Shown: positions 42,814-52,094 of the stretch, piece after piece
How the letters are laid out: each line of letters begins with the position of its first letter
How positions within the stretch are numbered: the first letter of the stretch is position 1
Program-made: the position numbers and the translations under genes
Notes under the pieces: model-generated
Seen by the model: only the letters and a program-made list of their open reading frames with translations
Told to the model about the DNA's origin: nothing
The model's database searches: none
Assembly (NCBI GenBank): GCA_028289195.1
Contig: JANQQR010000007.1
Coordinates: forward strand, 62,001 to 126,000
Direction of reading: 5' to 3'
Length of the DNA: 64,000 nt
DNA from: Phycisphaerales bacterium
GTDB lineage: Bacteria > Planctomycetota > Phycisphaerae > Phycisphaerales > UBA1924

Positions 42814-43842
42814 TCATTCGGGGAGGCTCGATTGGCTCGTGCTGCGGCGCATCAGCCAGCTCACCGTTTCGGCGAGCCCCTGATCGACTGTCTTGATCGG
42901 CTGATAACCGAGCAGAGTTCTGGCCTTCGTGATATCCGCGACGCTGTGGAGCACCTCGCCGGCCCTGGCCTCGGCGTGTTCGGGGGCGATCTCGGGGTGC
43001 CCGGTCCGCTCGGCGAGGAGCGAGGCGAGGTGGTTGATCGAGGTCTGGCCGGCGCAGCCGACGTTGATCACCTCGCCGGCCACGTCGGAGCCGTCGGCGA
43101 TCGCCGCCAGCAGGACGGCATGGACGGCGTTCTCGACGTGTGTGAAGTCGCGGGTCTGCTCGCCATCCCCGTAGATAAGGGGGGCCTCGCAGGCGCTGAG
43201 ACGCCGAACGAACGCCGGGATCACTCCGGCGTACGGGCTGTCGGCGGTCTGGCGCGGGCCGAAGATGTTGAAGAAGCGCAGGCAGACGGTGCTCAACCCG
43301 TAGCTCTTGAACCAGCTGCGCATGACCGCCTCACCGGCGAGCTTGCTCGCGGCGTACGGCGACATGGGGATCGCGGGCATGTCTTCGGACTTGGGGAGCG
43401 CGGGGTCGTCGCCGTACGCGCTGCTCGAGGCGGCGAAGACAACCCGTTTGGCGCCGGCCTGGTCGGCGGCGGCGCACACACCGACCGTTCCCATGGTGTT
43501 CACGGTGAATGCTCGAACCGGGTCTTCCAGAGAACGCGGGACGGAGTTCATCGCCGCGAGGTGGAACACGTACTCGCAGTCCGCGACCGCCTGGGCGAGG
43601 GCCCGGGGCTCGAGGATCGACGCGAAGCAGAACCCGACACGCTCCGGGTAGGTGTCGATCAGGTACCAGAGATGCTGCCCGTCGCTCGCCGACAGATCGT
43701 CGATGATCGAGACCGATGCGCCGAGATCGAGAAGCTCGCTCGCGAGGTGGCTCCCGATGAACCCTCCCCCGCCGGTGATGCAGGCGCGTTTGCCGACGAA
43801 CGCGGAGCGGTAGCTGGCTCGATGGGCGTCACCCTCGTGCAT
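42814..43842 (-). CDS. NAD-dependent sugar-nucleotide epimerase/dehydratase
   Basis: 342-residue extended SDR protein. The NAD-binding Rossmann motif is GGGGFIGSHLASELL near residue 24 (G..G..G), followed by DDLSASDG. The catalytic set is Ser in FAASSSAYGD and the Tyr-Lys pair in MSPYAASKLAGE. 'RFFNIFGPRQ' and the terminal region 'DFTHVENAVHAVLLA' are typical of UDP-glucose/GlcNAc 4-epimerases and related enzymes. It probably supplies a precursor for cell-surface polysaccharide. The exact substrate is not decided by these motifs. No other sugar genes are adjacent. It starts with ATG at 43842, and the in-frame extension of about 15 residues before the Rossmann fold looks basic and unstructured. 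Confidence 0.88.
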   Translation of the reverse strand: MHEGDAHRASYRSAFVGKRACITGGGGFIGSHLASELLDLGASVSIIDDLSASDGQHLWYLIDTYPERVGFCFASILEPRALAQAVADCEYVFHLAAMNSVPRSLEDPVRAFTVNTMGTVGVCAAADQAGAKRVVFAASSSAYGDDPALPKSEDMPAIPMSPYAASKLAGEAVMRSWFKSYGLSTVCLRFFNIFGPRQTADSPYAGVIPAFVRRLSACEAPLIYGDGEQTRDFTHVENAVHAVLLAAIADGSDVAGEVINVGCAGQTSINHLASLLAERTGHPEIAPEHAEARAGEVLHSVADITKARTLLGYQPIKTVDQGLAETVSWLMRRSTSQSSLPE

Positions 43843-43913
43843 AGGGCGGGGATTGTAGCGATCCGGAAGAGGAGGCCATCGCGCGTTCCGATCCCGGCTC
43901 TCGGCGCAGGCGC

Positions 43914-44099
43914 TTACGGGCAGGCAACCAGCCAGTTCGCGAGCACAGCCGTGACGTCGGAGAAGTCCACAAGTCCGTCACCGTTCGCATCGCCCGGGCC
44001 CGTGCCCGGGAATGGCCGGTAGTCGACGAGCCAGTTCGCCAGCACGGCCGTTATGTCGCCGAAGTCCACCGCTGCGTCACCATCGGCGTCGCCGGTGCA
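43914..44099 (-). repeat. GC-type dockerin module of protein 1
   Basis: Codes for the last 61 residues: two F-hand-type repeats (GDADGDAAVDFGDIT and GDANGDGLVDFSDVT) separated by PGTGP, opened by Cys and closed by Cys-Pro at the C-terminus. It is two residues longer than the other copies, in the linker (RPFPGTGP). Confidence 0.9.
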
Positions 44100-46232
44100 C
44101 GTGGGCGCGAGCGTGACGGAGGCGACGTACCGACCGCCGGCGTCCTCGGCGCACTCGATCCGGCGTGTGAAGAACTCGACACCGACGAACGTCCAGTACG
44201 TGCCCGGAGGCAGCTCGAGGTCGACCTCAATCTGCTGGCACGCCGGGGTCGTCAGGTTGGCGTAGATCGTGGCCGCGCAGGCTCCGTCCGGATCGAGCAC
44301 GGCGACCTGCGCGGGAAACTCGGCGAACACCTGCCAGCGGACGCGGGTGGTGGCGTTGATCGTGAACTCAAAGAAATCGGTATCGCGCACGAGCGCATCG
44401 GGATCGAAGTTCCCGTGCGCGCAGACCGCGCGGCCCAGCTCGAGAGGAGTTGTCGCGGGCACGGGCATGTTGCAGCCGTCGTTGAACGCCTCGCCGCACG
44501 GCTCGTTCTCCAGCAGCGCGTCGGGCGGGCACGACGGCAGCGCGTCGAAGTCGAGCCGGAGTCCGTAGGTCCTCGCGCCGGCCGGGGTCGCGCTGGCGAG
44601 TTGCACGAAATAGGTCTGCCCGGCAACCAGGCCGGAGACCTGCAGAGACGGGAGCGGGCCCCCGGAGGGCGTCGACGCGCACGCGAGCGGAGTCAGCGCT
44701 CCGCACTGCCCGGAATAGACGGCGATCAGCGCATCGTCCGCGCCCTGCTCGAGCGTCGACACGGTGAGCGTCGCGTCGGCGCCGAGCGCGACGAACGATC
44801 GCCAGCGCGAGCCGGTTGGGGCTGCGCCCGCGCACGGGATCGGCGCGTCTCCAGCGTCGGACCGCCCGCTCGCGAGGTTGATCGGGGTCTCGACGGCGCA
44901 CTCCAGCTCACCGGCGTTCGCACAGTCCTGATCATCGGCGAGGCACGAGAGGTCGAACCGAGTGAGCCCCCCGCCGGAGGCGAGCCCCCTGCTCCCGAAC
45001 TGGAAGTAGTACGTCACGTTCTCCTCGGCGTCGAAGAACCCGTCGAACGGCTCGGTGATGTCGAGGCAAACGAGCTCTGTAAGGAAGCCGCACACCCCGG
45101 CGTAGATCGCGCCGACGAGGTCGTAGTCGTCGAGGTCGGTGACGGTGATCCGCGCCTCGCAATCTTCGGTGGCAGTCCAGGCAAACCACGCGTCGTTCTG
45201 CATGGCGGGTGCGCTGGGGTCGTTGCAGGTCCCGGGCGGCGCGTCGGCGCCGAGCAGGCTCGAGTCATATGTCGTCGAGAACGGAAGCGTTTCGATGAAC
45301 TCGGCAGAAGCGCAGTCCTCCCGCTGACGCACCCGGATACGGGCTCGGCCGCCGCTCGGCGTGTTGCCGGCGGCTCCGCACTGGAAGAAGAACTCCTGGC
45401 CCGCCTGCGCCGTGACCTCGAGTTCGACCGACCCGGTGCCGCTCGAGCACCCCTCGTTCACCAGCACACCGCACGCCCCGGAGAACACCTGAAGGAGCGG
45501 ATCGAACGCATCGATGGCATCGAGGCGGACGAGCAGCGGGCCGGAGCGCGGAGCCGTCCATCGGAACCAGACGTCGTTCTGCACGCCCGCGGCGGATCCG
45601 GAGCCGCACGTGCTGAGGGGCAGCCCCTCCGTTGCGCTGGAGCAATCGAACGTGTGGTCGGCGGTCGGGTTGCCGAAGAGGAACGCGCCGGCGCAGTCGT
45701 CGTTGTCCGGCACCGCGAAGATGCTGAGGCATGTCGGGCCGCCGGCGGGTGCGAGACCCGGGTCGCCGCACTGGAACCGGTAGGTGTTCCCGAACAGAAC
45801 CGGGAAGCTCTCCTGAGCGCTGCCCGCGCCATCGGCCGCGCATCCCAGCAGCACGAGGCCCGAGCACGAGCTGCGGAAGCTCTGCAGGATCACCGGTCGC
45901 CCGTCGAGGCTGTCGAGGTTGGCGGTCAGCGTGCCGCTGAACGTCGCCGTCCACTCGAACCACACATCGTTCTGCATGGTCTGAGCGCCCACGGCGTTGC
46001 ACGCTCCGGGGTCGCCCCCCGGCAAGGCCGCGGTCGAGTCGAACTGCATCGTCGCGACCGGAGACGGGATGATCTCCGAGGCGACACAGTTCTCGTTGAT
46101 CAGGCCGATCGAGCCCCCCGCAGCGATCGCGTCGCCGGTCGGCGCGGACCAGGGGTGGCGTGACAGATTGATCTCGTCGCCCGGGCCGGAACCGATCGCC
46201 GCGCCAACCAGGACGACGGCGCCGAGCACCAT
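43914..46232 (-). CDS. Secreted multi-repeat protein with C-terminal dockerin (dockerin protein 1)
   Basis: 772-residue exported protein. The ATG at 46232 gives a signal-like N-terminus (MVLGAVVLVGAAIGSG); a longer open frame upstream has no export signal. The body has at least four units of about 110-130 residues, each with a 'NDVWFxWTA' opening (VWFEWTATFSG, VWFRWTAPRSG, AWFAWTATED) and a 'YxGxCG' strand (VFSGACG, IYAGVCG, VYSGQCG). This suggests tandem beta-sandwich domains akin to PPC-type modules. A further beta domain precedes the C-terminal dockerin (43914-44099). Cys residues are frequent and probably form disulfides outside the cell. The function is unknown. Confidence 0.82.
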   Translation of the reverse strand: MVLGAVVLVGAAIGSGPGDEINLSRHPWSAPTGDAIAAGGSIGLINENCVASEIIPSPVATMQFDSTAALPGGDPGACNAVGAQTMQNDVWFEWTATFSGTLTANLDSLDGRPVILQSFRSSCSGLVLLGCAADGAGSAQESFPVLFGNTYRFQCGDPGLAPAGGPTCLSIFAVPDNDDCAGAFLFGNPTADHTFDCSSATEGLPLSTCGSGSAAGVQNDVWFRWTAPRSGPLLVRLDAIDAFDPLLQVFSGACGVLVNEGCSSGTGSVELEVTAQAGQEFFFQCGAAGNTPSGGRARIRVRQREDCASAEFIETLPFSTTYDSSLLGADAPPGTCNDPSAPAMQNDAWFAWTATEDCEARITVTDLDDYDLVGAIYAGVCGFLTELVCLDITEPFDGFFDAEENVTYYFQFGSRGLASGGGLTRFDLSCLADDQDCANAGELECAVETPINLASGRSDAGDAPIPCAGAAPTGSRWRSFVALGADATLTVSTLEQGADDALIAVYSGQCGALTPLACASTPSGGPLPSLQVSGLVAGQTYFVQLASATPAGARTYGLRLDFDALPSCPPDALLENEPCGEAFNDGCNMPVPATTPLELGRAVCAHGNFDPDALVRDTDFFEFTINATTRVRWQVFAEFPAQVAVLDPDGACAATIYANLTTPACQQIEVDLELPPGTYWTFVGVEFFTRRIECAEDAGGRYVASVTLAPTCTGDADGDAAVDFGDITAVLANWLVDYRPFPGTGPGDANGDGLVDFSDVTAVLANWLVACP

Positions 46233-46361
46233 CGCGTTTTTCCCTCTCTCACTCGCTCTCGGTGGCCCGCCGTCGGGCTCCCACGCAAAAGCTACACCGG
46301 ATCGGTGGCGCGACAAGGCGGTCGGGCCGGATTCGGCGCTAGAGAGGCGGTTTCCGGGGCC

Positions 46362-46541
46362 TCACGGGCATACCTGGAGCCAGGCACCCAGGACTGTGGT
46401 GACGTCATTGAAATTCACGAGGCCGTCGCCGTTGGCGTCGCCGGGGCCCGTGCCGGGGAGGTAGTCGTTGAGCCAGTTGCCCAGGACGATCGTCAGGTCG
46501 CCGAAATCGACGGTTCCGGAGCCGTCGGTGTCCTGGGTGCA
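46362..46541 (-). repeat. GC-type dockerin module of protein 2
   Basis: Codes for 59 residues: two F-hand repeats (DTDGSGTVDFGDLT and GDANGDGLVNFNDVT) with PGTGP between them, Cys at the first position and Cys-Pro at the end. Confidence 0.9.
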
Positions 46542-48080
46542 CGGGTCGTTGATCGTGAACCTGAACAGGCCGTTGCCGGTCGAGCCCGCGAAGTTGATCG
46601 TGAGCACGAACTCCCCGTTGTTGTTGAGCACTGTCGGCCGACCCCGGCCGGTCGTGCTCGCAACGAAGTTGTTGCCCCACGACGCCAGCGCCCCGATCCC
46701 TCCAACGAACCCGTCGTCCGACATGAACACGGTGCCCGCCCTCGCGAGCTCAACAAGCGCGCCCGACGGGCTGGTCGCCATCATCGACCTGCTGCCGTCG
46801 ATGGTGGTCTCGAACACCACCTGGGCGCGGTCGTTGAACGCGTAGAACCCGTTGCCCGCGATCTGCGGGAACGTGCCGCCAGACGGGCCCGGATCGCCTT
46901 CGCGCACGATGGGGCGGACGTCTCCGACCCCGCCGACGAACAGCGCCGAGTCGTTCGAGGTCGTAACACCCGGGCCGACCAGCGAGGCGTTGAACATCAG
47001 CTCGTTGTTGTCGTTGAGCTCGAGGCGCGCGCTGCCGAGGTTGTTGAGCGTCAGCCCCGGCAGTCCCGGGGCGGGATCGCCGTCCTTGAGGAACAGGCGC
47101 ACGTGGTCGAACGTCCCGAGCATGATCGCCTCGTCTGTGACCGGGCCCGAGACATCCGTCGTGAACGCGACGACGTCGTTGTTGTTGATGACGATCATGT
47201 CCGGATCGAACGAGGAGTAGGTCGTCGAAGCGATGTCAGGAGCGCTGGTGCCGGTCTGCGCCACGGGCACGAGCTGATCCGGAGGCCCGGCGGCGATAAA
47301 TGTCCGGTTCGACGTCGAAAGGCCGCCTCCGCTCAGGACTGTCATAAAAGCAACACGCCCGAACTGGTTCGCCTGCAGGGACCCATCATCGAGCGTGAGG
47401 AACGTCGCGCCGGGCGGACCGATGGGTGCCGGGTCGCCCGTCGAGAACCAGGAGTCGAAGAACCCTGCATCGCCGGTGAAGAGGGTGCGCCCCACGCCCG
47501 GAACGTTGGCGAGGAAGACGCCGAGGCCGTTCCCGATCCCCGAGTTCGGCAGGTAGAGAACGCTCACGTTGGCGGCCGGCGTGATCCCGGGCGCCGGGCC
47601 ACCGACGTAGATCAGGGCCGTGTCGTTGCCCGTCGGGTCGATGGAGATGCCAGCGCTCGCGACCGACGAGTTGAAGAGCACATCGGCCTGATAGACCACC
47701 CCGCCGCCGGGTGTCAGCACGAGGTTCTGCACACCGAGCGTGTTGATGCTGGCTGTCCAGTACACCCGCCCCGGTGCGCCGGGCACGGCTTCTCCCTGTC
47801 GCACAAGGACGTCGTGGCCCGTGCGATCGACGAACATCACGACGCGGTTGTTCCCGTTGGTGACGCCGGGTCCGGCCAGGAGCGAGGCTGTCAGGATCTG
47901 GCCGGCGTCGTTGATGGTCGCCCCGCCTCCGGCGGAGGCGAGCGTGATGCCGGGCAACCCCTCGACCGGGTCGCCGGGTCGCGCCATGGTGATGATCTCG
48001 ACGTCGGGCTCGGGCATCGCCGCGGCGCTGTGGGCGAGGCACATGCCGGCGGCGAGAACGAAGGCAGGACTGGAACGCAT
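46362..48080 (-). CDS. Secreted NxxG-repeat protein with C-terminal dockerin (dockerin protein 2)
   Basis: 572-residue exported protein. The start at 48080 is decided by GGAGG nine bases upstream and a signal peptide (AFVLAAGMCLAHSAAAMP). The body repeats units with 'GPGVTNGNNRVVMFVD', 'LNDNNELMFNASLVGPGV' and 'NNNGEFVLTINF'. This pattern occurs in choice-of-anchor tandem repeat proteins and suggests a beta-propeller or beta-strand ladder. The dockerin module occupies the last 59 residues. The gene is on the minus strand between dockerin protein 1 and the TIGR03032-like gene. I cannot assign a substrate. Confidence 0.82.
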   Translation of the reverse strand: MRSSPAFVLAAGMCLAHSAAAMPEPDVEIITMARPGDPVEGLPGITLASAGGGATINDAGQILTASLLAGPGVTNGNNRVVMFVDRTGHDVLVRQGEAVPGAPGRVYWTASINTLGVQNLVLTPGGGVVYQADVLFNSSVASAGISIDPTGNDTALIYVGGPAPGITPAANVSVLYLPNSGIGNGLGVFLANVPGVGRTLFTGDAGFFDSWFSTGDPAPIGPPGATFLTLDDGSLQANQFGRVAFMTVLSGGGLSTSNRTFIAAGPPDQLVPVAQTGTSAPDIASTTYSSFDPDMIVINNNDVVAFTTDVSGPVTDEAIMLGTFDHVRLFLKDGDPAPGLPGLTLNNLGSARLELNDNNELMFNASLVGPGVTTSNDSALFVGGVGDVRPIVREGDPGPSGGTFPQIAGNGFYAFNDRAQVVFETTIDGSRSMMATSPSGALVELARAGTVFMSDDGFVGGIGALASWGNNFVASTTGRGRPTVLNNNGEFVLTINFAGSTGNGLFRFTINDPCTQDTDGSGTVDFGDLTIVLGNWLNDYLPGTGPGDANGDGLVNFNDVTTVLGAWLQVCP

Positions 48081-48179
48081 GCGCGGGGACCTCCGGATTG
48101 AGGGTACATCGAGTCGGGCCCGAAGCCAGCGGGACAGCACGTCTGCTCGCCCGATTCCCCGTGTACCATCCGCCCCATC

Positions 48180-49283
48180 ATGACCCAGATCCCCTCGTCC
48201 CCCGGGGGACAAGAACCCAAGCTCGCCCTCACCGCCTCGCGTGGGCTCGTGTCGTGGATGGCGTCGGAGCGCGTCAGCTTCGCGTTCACCACCTACCAGG
48301 CGGGCAAGATGTTCATGGTCGGGCTGCAGCCCGACGGGCGCCTGAGCGTGTTCGAGCGCACCTTCAACCGGTGCATGGGCATGCACGCCTCGGCCGATGC
48401 GCAGACGCTGTGGATGACCTCGCTCTACCAGCTCTGGCGCTTCGAGAATTACGTCCCGGGCGGAGGCTCAACGCAGGACGGGTACGACCGGCTCTACGTG
48501 CCGACGCTCGGGCACACAACCGGGGATGTGGACATCCACGACGTCCACGTGCGCGCCGACGGCACGCCGGTGTTCGTCGTCACGCTGTTCAACTGCCTGG
48601 GCACCGTCAGCGAGACGCACAGCTTCCGGCCCGTGTGGAAGCCCCCGTTCATCTCGGCGCTCGTGCCGGAGGACCGCTGCCACCTCAACGGCATGGCCGT
48701 CGATCCCGCTACCGGCGAGCCGGCCTACGTCACGATGGTCAGCCAGAGCGACGTGTCGGACGGCTGGCGCGACCATCGCACCGGGGGCGGCATCGTCATG
48801 GACGTGCGCACCAATGAGGTGGTCGCCGAGGGGCTGAGCATGCCCCACTCGCCTCGTGTGCACCCGGACTTCCCGGGGCGCGTCTGGCTGCTCAACGCCG
48901 GCACCGGGCACTTCGGGTACGTCGATGTGGACGCCGGCGACAAGACGTTCCACGAGGTCGCCTTCTGCCCCGGCTTCCTGCGCGGCATGAGCTTCATCGG
49001 GCGCAAGGCGCTCGTCGGCCTGAGCGCGGCGCGAGAGAACCGGACCTTCAGCGGGCTGGCGCTCGATGACAACCTTGCCGCCAAGTCCGCCGAGCCCCGG
49101 TGCGCGATCCACGTGGTCGACCTGGATTCGGGGACGACGGAGCACTGGCTCCGCGTCGAGGGCGTGGTGCGCGAGCTGTACGACGTCGTGGCGCTCCGCG
49201 GCGTCGTGCGTCCGAAGCTCCTGGGGTTTAAGACAGACGAGATCCGGCGCACGCTCCGTGTGGACGAAGCGGGCGCCGGGTAG
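48180..49283 (+). CDS. TIGR03032-like protein (beta-propeller)
   Basis: 367-residue protein matching what I know of the TIGR03032 family: FTTYQAGKMFMVGLQPDGRLSVFER, then FNRCMGMHASADAQTLWMTS, YVPTLGHTTGDVDIHDV and DRCHLNGMAVDP. Members are soluble six-bladed-propeller-like proteins of unknown function, often near oxidoreductase or repeat-protein genes. No signal peptide is seen, so it is probably cytoplasmic. The gene lies between dockerin proteins 2 and 3 in the opposite orientation, with its own upstream region of about 100 bases. The last residues are Ala/Gly-rich and may be disordered. Confidence 0.82.
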   Translation: MTQIPSSPGGQEPKLALTASRGLVSWMASERVSFAFTTYQAGKMFMVGLQPDGRLSVFERTFNRCMGMHASADAQTLWMTSLYQLWRFENYVPGGGSTQDGYDRLYVPTLGHTTGDVDIHDVHVRADGTPVFVVTLFNCLGTVSETHSFRPVWKPPFISALVPEDRCHLNGMAVDPATGEPAYVTMVSQSDVSDGWRDHRTGGGIVMDVRTNEVVAEGLSMPHSPRVHPDFPGRVWLLNAGTGHFGYVDVDAGDKTFHEVAFCPGFLRGMSFIGRKALVGLSAARENRTFSGLALDDNLAAKSAEPRCAIHVVDLDSGTTEHWLRVEGVVRELYDVVALRGVVRPKLLGFKTDEIRRTLRVDEAGAG

Positions 49284-49286
49284 CGA

Positions 49287-49466
49287 TCAGAAACAGGTGT
49301 TGAGCCACTCGGCCAGTGCGGCGGTCACGTCGGCGAAGTTGACCAGGCCGTCGCCGTCGGCGTCGCCGGGCCCGGTGCCGGGCGTGTAGTCGTTCAGCCA
49401 ATTGGCCAGCACGCTGGTGACGTCCCCAAAGTTCACGATCCCGTCCATGTTCGCGTCGCCGAGGCA
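49287..49466 (-). repeat. GC-type dockerin module of protein 3
   Basis: 59 residues: GDANMDGIVNFGDVT and GDADGDGLVNFADVT with PGTGP between them, Cys at the first position and Cys-Phe at the end. Confidence 0.9.
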
Positions 49467-51866
49467 GGTGAACTCGGGGCACATGCCGGGGGCGAAGCGC
49501 TGGAGCGGGTCGACGCCGTTGCCCTGGTTGAGCAGGCAGATGCTCGGCCCGCCGTTGTGGTCGCTGATCTGCACATCCAGGAACCCGTCTCCCCCGATGT
49601 CGACGTACGCAATGCTGTCGGGCTCGAAGCCCATGGGGAGCGTCTGCTGCTGGATCCGCTCGATGGGTGTTGTCGAGATGTCCTCGACCAGCGTGACCTG
49701 CCACGCCATCCCGAACGTCGGCAGCGAGATCACGACCGCCTCGTCGGCGACCTGGTCGTTGTCGAAGTCCAGGACGCTCTGCACGTAGATCGGCTCGACG
49801 GACACGAGGTCGAGCGCCACGATCTCGATGTCGACCTCCGGGCCGATGATGGTGCGACCGTCGACGTCGTTCCAACTCGCGAATCCGCCGATTGTCCGGG
49901 GCTCCAGGGCGACCTCCACCTGGTGCTCGTGCACCTCGGCGGGCTGGGCCGGCGATCCGGCGAGGAAGTGCAGTCGGGGCGGCGCCTCGGAGAGGAACAC
50001 CAGGTCGTCGATCATGTCGAGGTTGTCATCGTTGACTGCCGAGTCGATCGGCTGCCCCACGCGGGGGACGAGTTCGAGCGCGGTGCGCCCGGAGAAGTCG
50101 TCGAGGAAATAGAGCTGGTTGGCTTCGAGCGGGCCCGGGAGCACGACGGGGAAAGACGCCCCGCTCTCGTTGGTGTCTCCGAAATCGACGAACTGCTTGA
50201 TGCCTCGCCCGACCTCGTAGAGCTCGATCGAGAAGAACGGCTCGCCGAAGAAGGTGAGCTGGGTCTGATTGAGCGTGAACGAGTCGACGCCGATGCCGTT
50301 GAGTATCCCGCGGGCCTCGGCGACGAACAGGCCCGGATCGGTGGTCCCCGTGCCCATCCTCGTGGCGTTGTTCACGGTGAACCAGACGACGTTCTCGAGA
50401 CTCGGCAGGCCGTCGTTCTGGCCGAAGATGAACAACGTCGAGTTGGCGTCGGCGTTGGTGACCTCCTGGAGGAAATCGAAGCCGCCGCCAGCGCTGGTGA
50501 CGACCGGGTCGGCAAAGAGGAAGCGCGGGTTGCCCACGGGGGTGCCGTCGGGGGTCGCGTCCAGGAGGAACACCTGCCCGGTGAACTTGTCGTGGAACAT
50601 GTACCCGTTGTTCGTCGCGAGATCGCTGAGCTCCTCGGGGATGCCCCAGAAAACGTCGTAGGAGTACAGCTCGGGCATCACGCCGTTGACACCCTCGTTG
50701 AGGAAGACCTGGGCGGCCTGCAGGTTAGGGAGGGTGTCGCCGGTCGAGTCGCGCCAGACCGTGAGTTGCCGGATGCCCACCATGTCCCCGCTGACCGAGG
50801 CGAGCATCGTCTCGCCGTTGGCGTTCAGGAACGATCGCGAAGCGATCAGGACCTGCCCCGCGGGCACGGAGAAGAAACTGGAGGTCAGGAGGTCATCGGC
50901 GACCATGCGCGTGCCGGCGCGTGCGACCTCGTCTTCGGCGTGAGACGCGACGGCCTCCGAGGCGTCCGAGCCGCTGTAGTACCAGGTGGCCCAGTTCTGG
51001 AACGGCGAGGCGCCGATGCTCGCCTCGAAGCGCTCCTTGCGCCCCTTGTACCCCTTGCCGTCTCCCGCACCAGCGCTCGACTCGACCGCGCCGAGCCTGT
51101 TGCACACGTTGGTGAAGACGGTCGAGATGTCCGCGGCACTGCTCACCCCGGCGTCGTCAAAGCAGCGCTTGAGGCCGTCGACCTTCTGGCCGTCGCCGTC
51201 GATGTCGCCGACGCTCGTATGGGGCATCCCAGCGTTCGCGGCACCGTCTTTCTCGATGGCCTTCTTGATGGCTTCGAGGAACTTGATGCTGGAGCAGTCG
51301 GAGTCCTTCTCGCCGTCGCACTTCTGCTGGTTCGTCCCGCCCGACCAGTCCTGGTAGACGTGGGCCATCTCGTTGGCGATGGTCGCGCCGATATAGATCT
51401 TCGTCGAGAGCTTGGTCACCCCGCCGGCCGTCCCGCTGCACAGGCGCTCGACGTCGGCCTTGTTGAGCAGGATCACGTCGTTCTCGACGCCCGGCTGGAC
51501 GTCGACCGAGCCGCGCCCGATGCCGGCCTTCTTCTTGATCTTGTCGTCGTCGACCATGTCCTTGAGGCGTTTGATCGCGTCACCGAAGGTCGGGTCATCG
51601 TCTTTGGCGCCATCACCATCGGAGTCGATCTTCTCGTAGTCGATCTGCGAGCCGCCGCCGGCCAGGCCGTCCTTCAGCTTGGTGTCTTTGCAGTCGTCCC
51701 ACGCCTTTTCCATCAGCGTGATGATCCGCTTGATCTTCGTCTTCTCCATCGCGGAGAGAGTCTCCGGGGCCGGGGGAGCCGCGAGCGTGCCCAGCGGCGT
51801 CGCCAGGCCCGCGAGAACGAAGATGGCAAGCCGACGCGCGGCGGATGTGTGTTCCGAAGTCGCCAT
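49287..51866 (-). CDS. Exported protein with degenerate metallopeptidase-like N-terminus and dockerin (dockerin protein 3)
   Basis: 859-residue exported protein. The ATG at 51866 follows GGGAGA and gives a signal peptide (RRLAIFVLAGLATPLGTLA). The N-terminal ~300 residues contain IYIGATIANEMAHVYQDW. This resembles the zinc-peptidase HExxH context ('HEMxHVYQ') but has Asn for the first His. The region is also rich in Lys/Asp with DSDGDG and GDIDGDGQ calcium-type loops. The next ~450 residues look like a beta-propeller of F/Y-G-rich blades ending with FDFDNDQVADEAVV-like loops. The last 59 residues are the dockerin, ending Cys-Phe rather than Cys-Pro. It may be a catalytically dead or altered peptidase-like protein (inference). 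Confidence 0.78.
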   Translation of the reverse strand: MATSEHTSAARRLAIFVLAGLATPLGTLAAPPAPETLSAMEKTKIKRIITLMEKAWDDCKDTKLKDGLAGGGSQIDYEKIDSDGDGAKDDDPTFGDAIKRLKDMVDDDKIKKKAGIGRGSVDVQPGVENDVILLNKADVERLCSGTAGGVTKLSTKIYIGATIANEMAHVYQDWSGGTNQQKCDGEKDSDCSSIKFLEAIKKAIEKDGAANAGMPHTSVGDIDGDGQKVDGLKRCFDDAGVSSAADISTVFTNVCNRLGAVESSAGAGDGKGYKGRKERFEASIGASPFQNWATWYYSGSDASEAVASHAEDEVARAGTRMVADDLLTSSFFSVPAGQVLIASRSFLNANGETMLASVSGDMVGIRQLTVWRDSTGDTLPNLQAAQVFLNEGVNGVMPELYSYDVFWGIPEELSDLATNNGYMFHDKFTGQVFLLDATPDGTPVGNPRFLFADPVVTSAGGGFDFLQEVTNADANSTLFIFGQNDGLPSLENVVWFTVNNATRMGTGTTDPGLFVAEARGILNGIGVDSFTLNQTQLTFFGEPFFSIELYEVGRGIKQFVDFGDTNESGASFPVVLPGPLEANQLYFLDDFSGRTALELVPRVGQPIDSAVNDDNLDMIDDLVFLSEAPPRLHFLAGSPAQPAEVHEHQVEVALEPRTIGGFASWNDVDGRTIIGPEVDIEIVALDLVSVEPIYVQSVLDFDNDQVADEAVVISLPTFGMAWQVTLVEDISTTPIERIQQQTLPMGFEPDSIAYVDIGGDGFLDVQISDHNGGPSICLLNQGNGVDPLQRFAPGMCPEFTCLGDANMDGIVNFGDVTSVLANWLNDYTPGTGPGDADGDGLVNFADVTAALAEWLNTCF

Positions 51867-52094
51867 GGTGGTGTCTCCCTTGGTGCGCGCGGAACACAAC
51901 GCGCCTGTCTCAGTGTGCCCGCGCGGGCGGGCGCCGCCAACCCGGATGCCGGAATCCGCCCCAAGAGAGACGCTCTTGCCGCGCATGCGCGCGCCGCGGA
52001 GCTCCGGGCGGCTTGCCTGTACAATCCCCGCTCGCTGCGAGGGATACGATCGGGGCTCAGACCCGGGCCCCGTGGCACTCACACGTTCGCCGCC

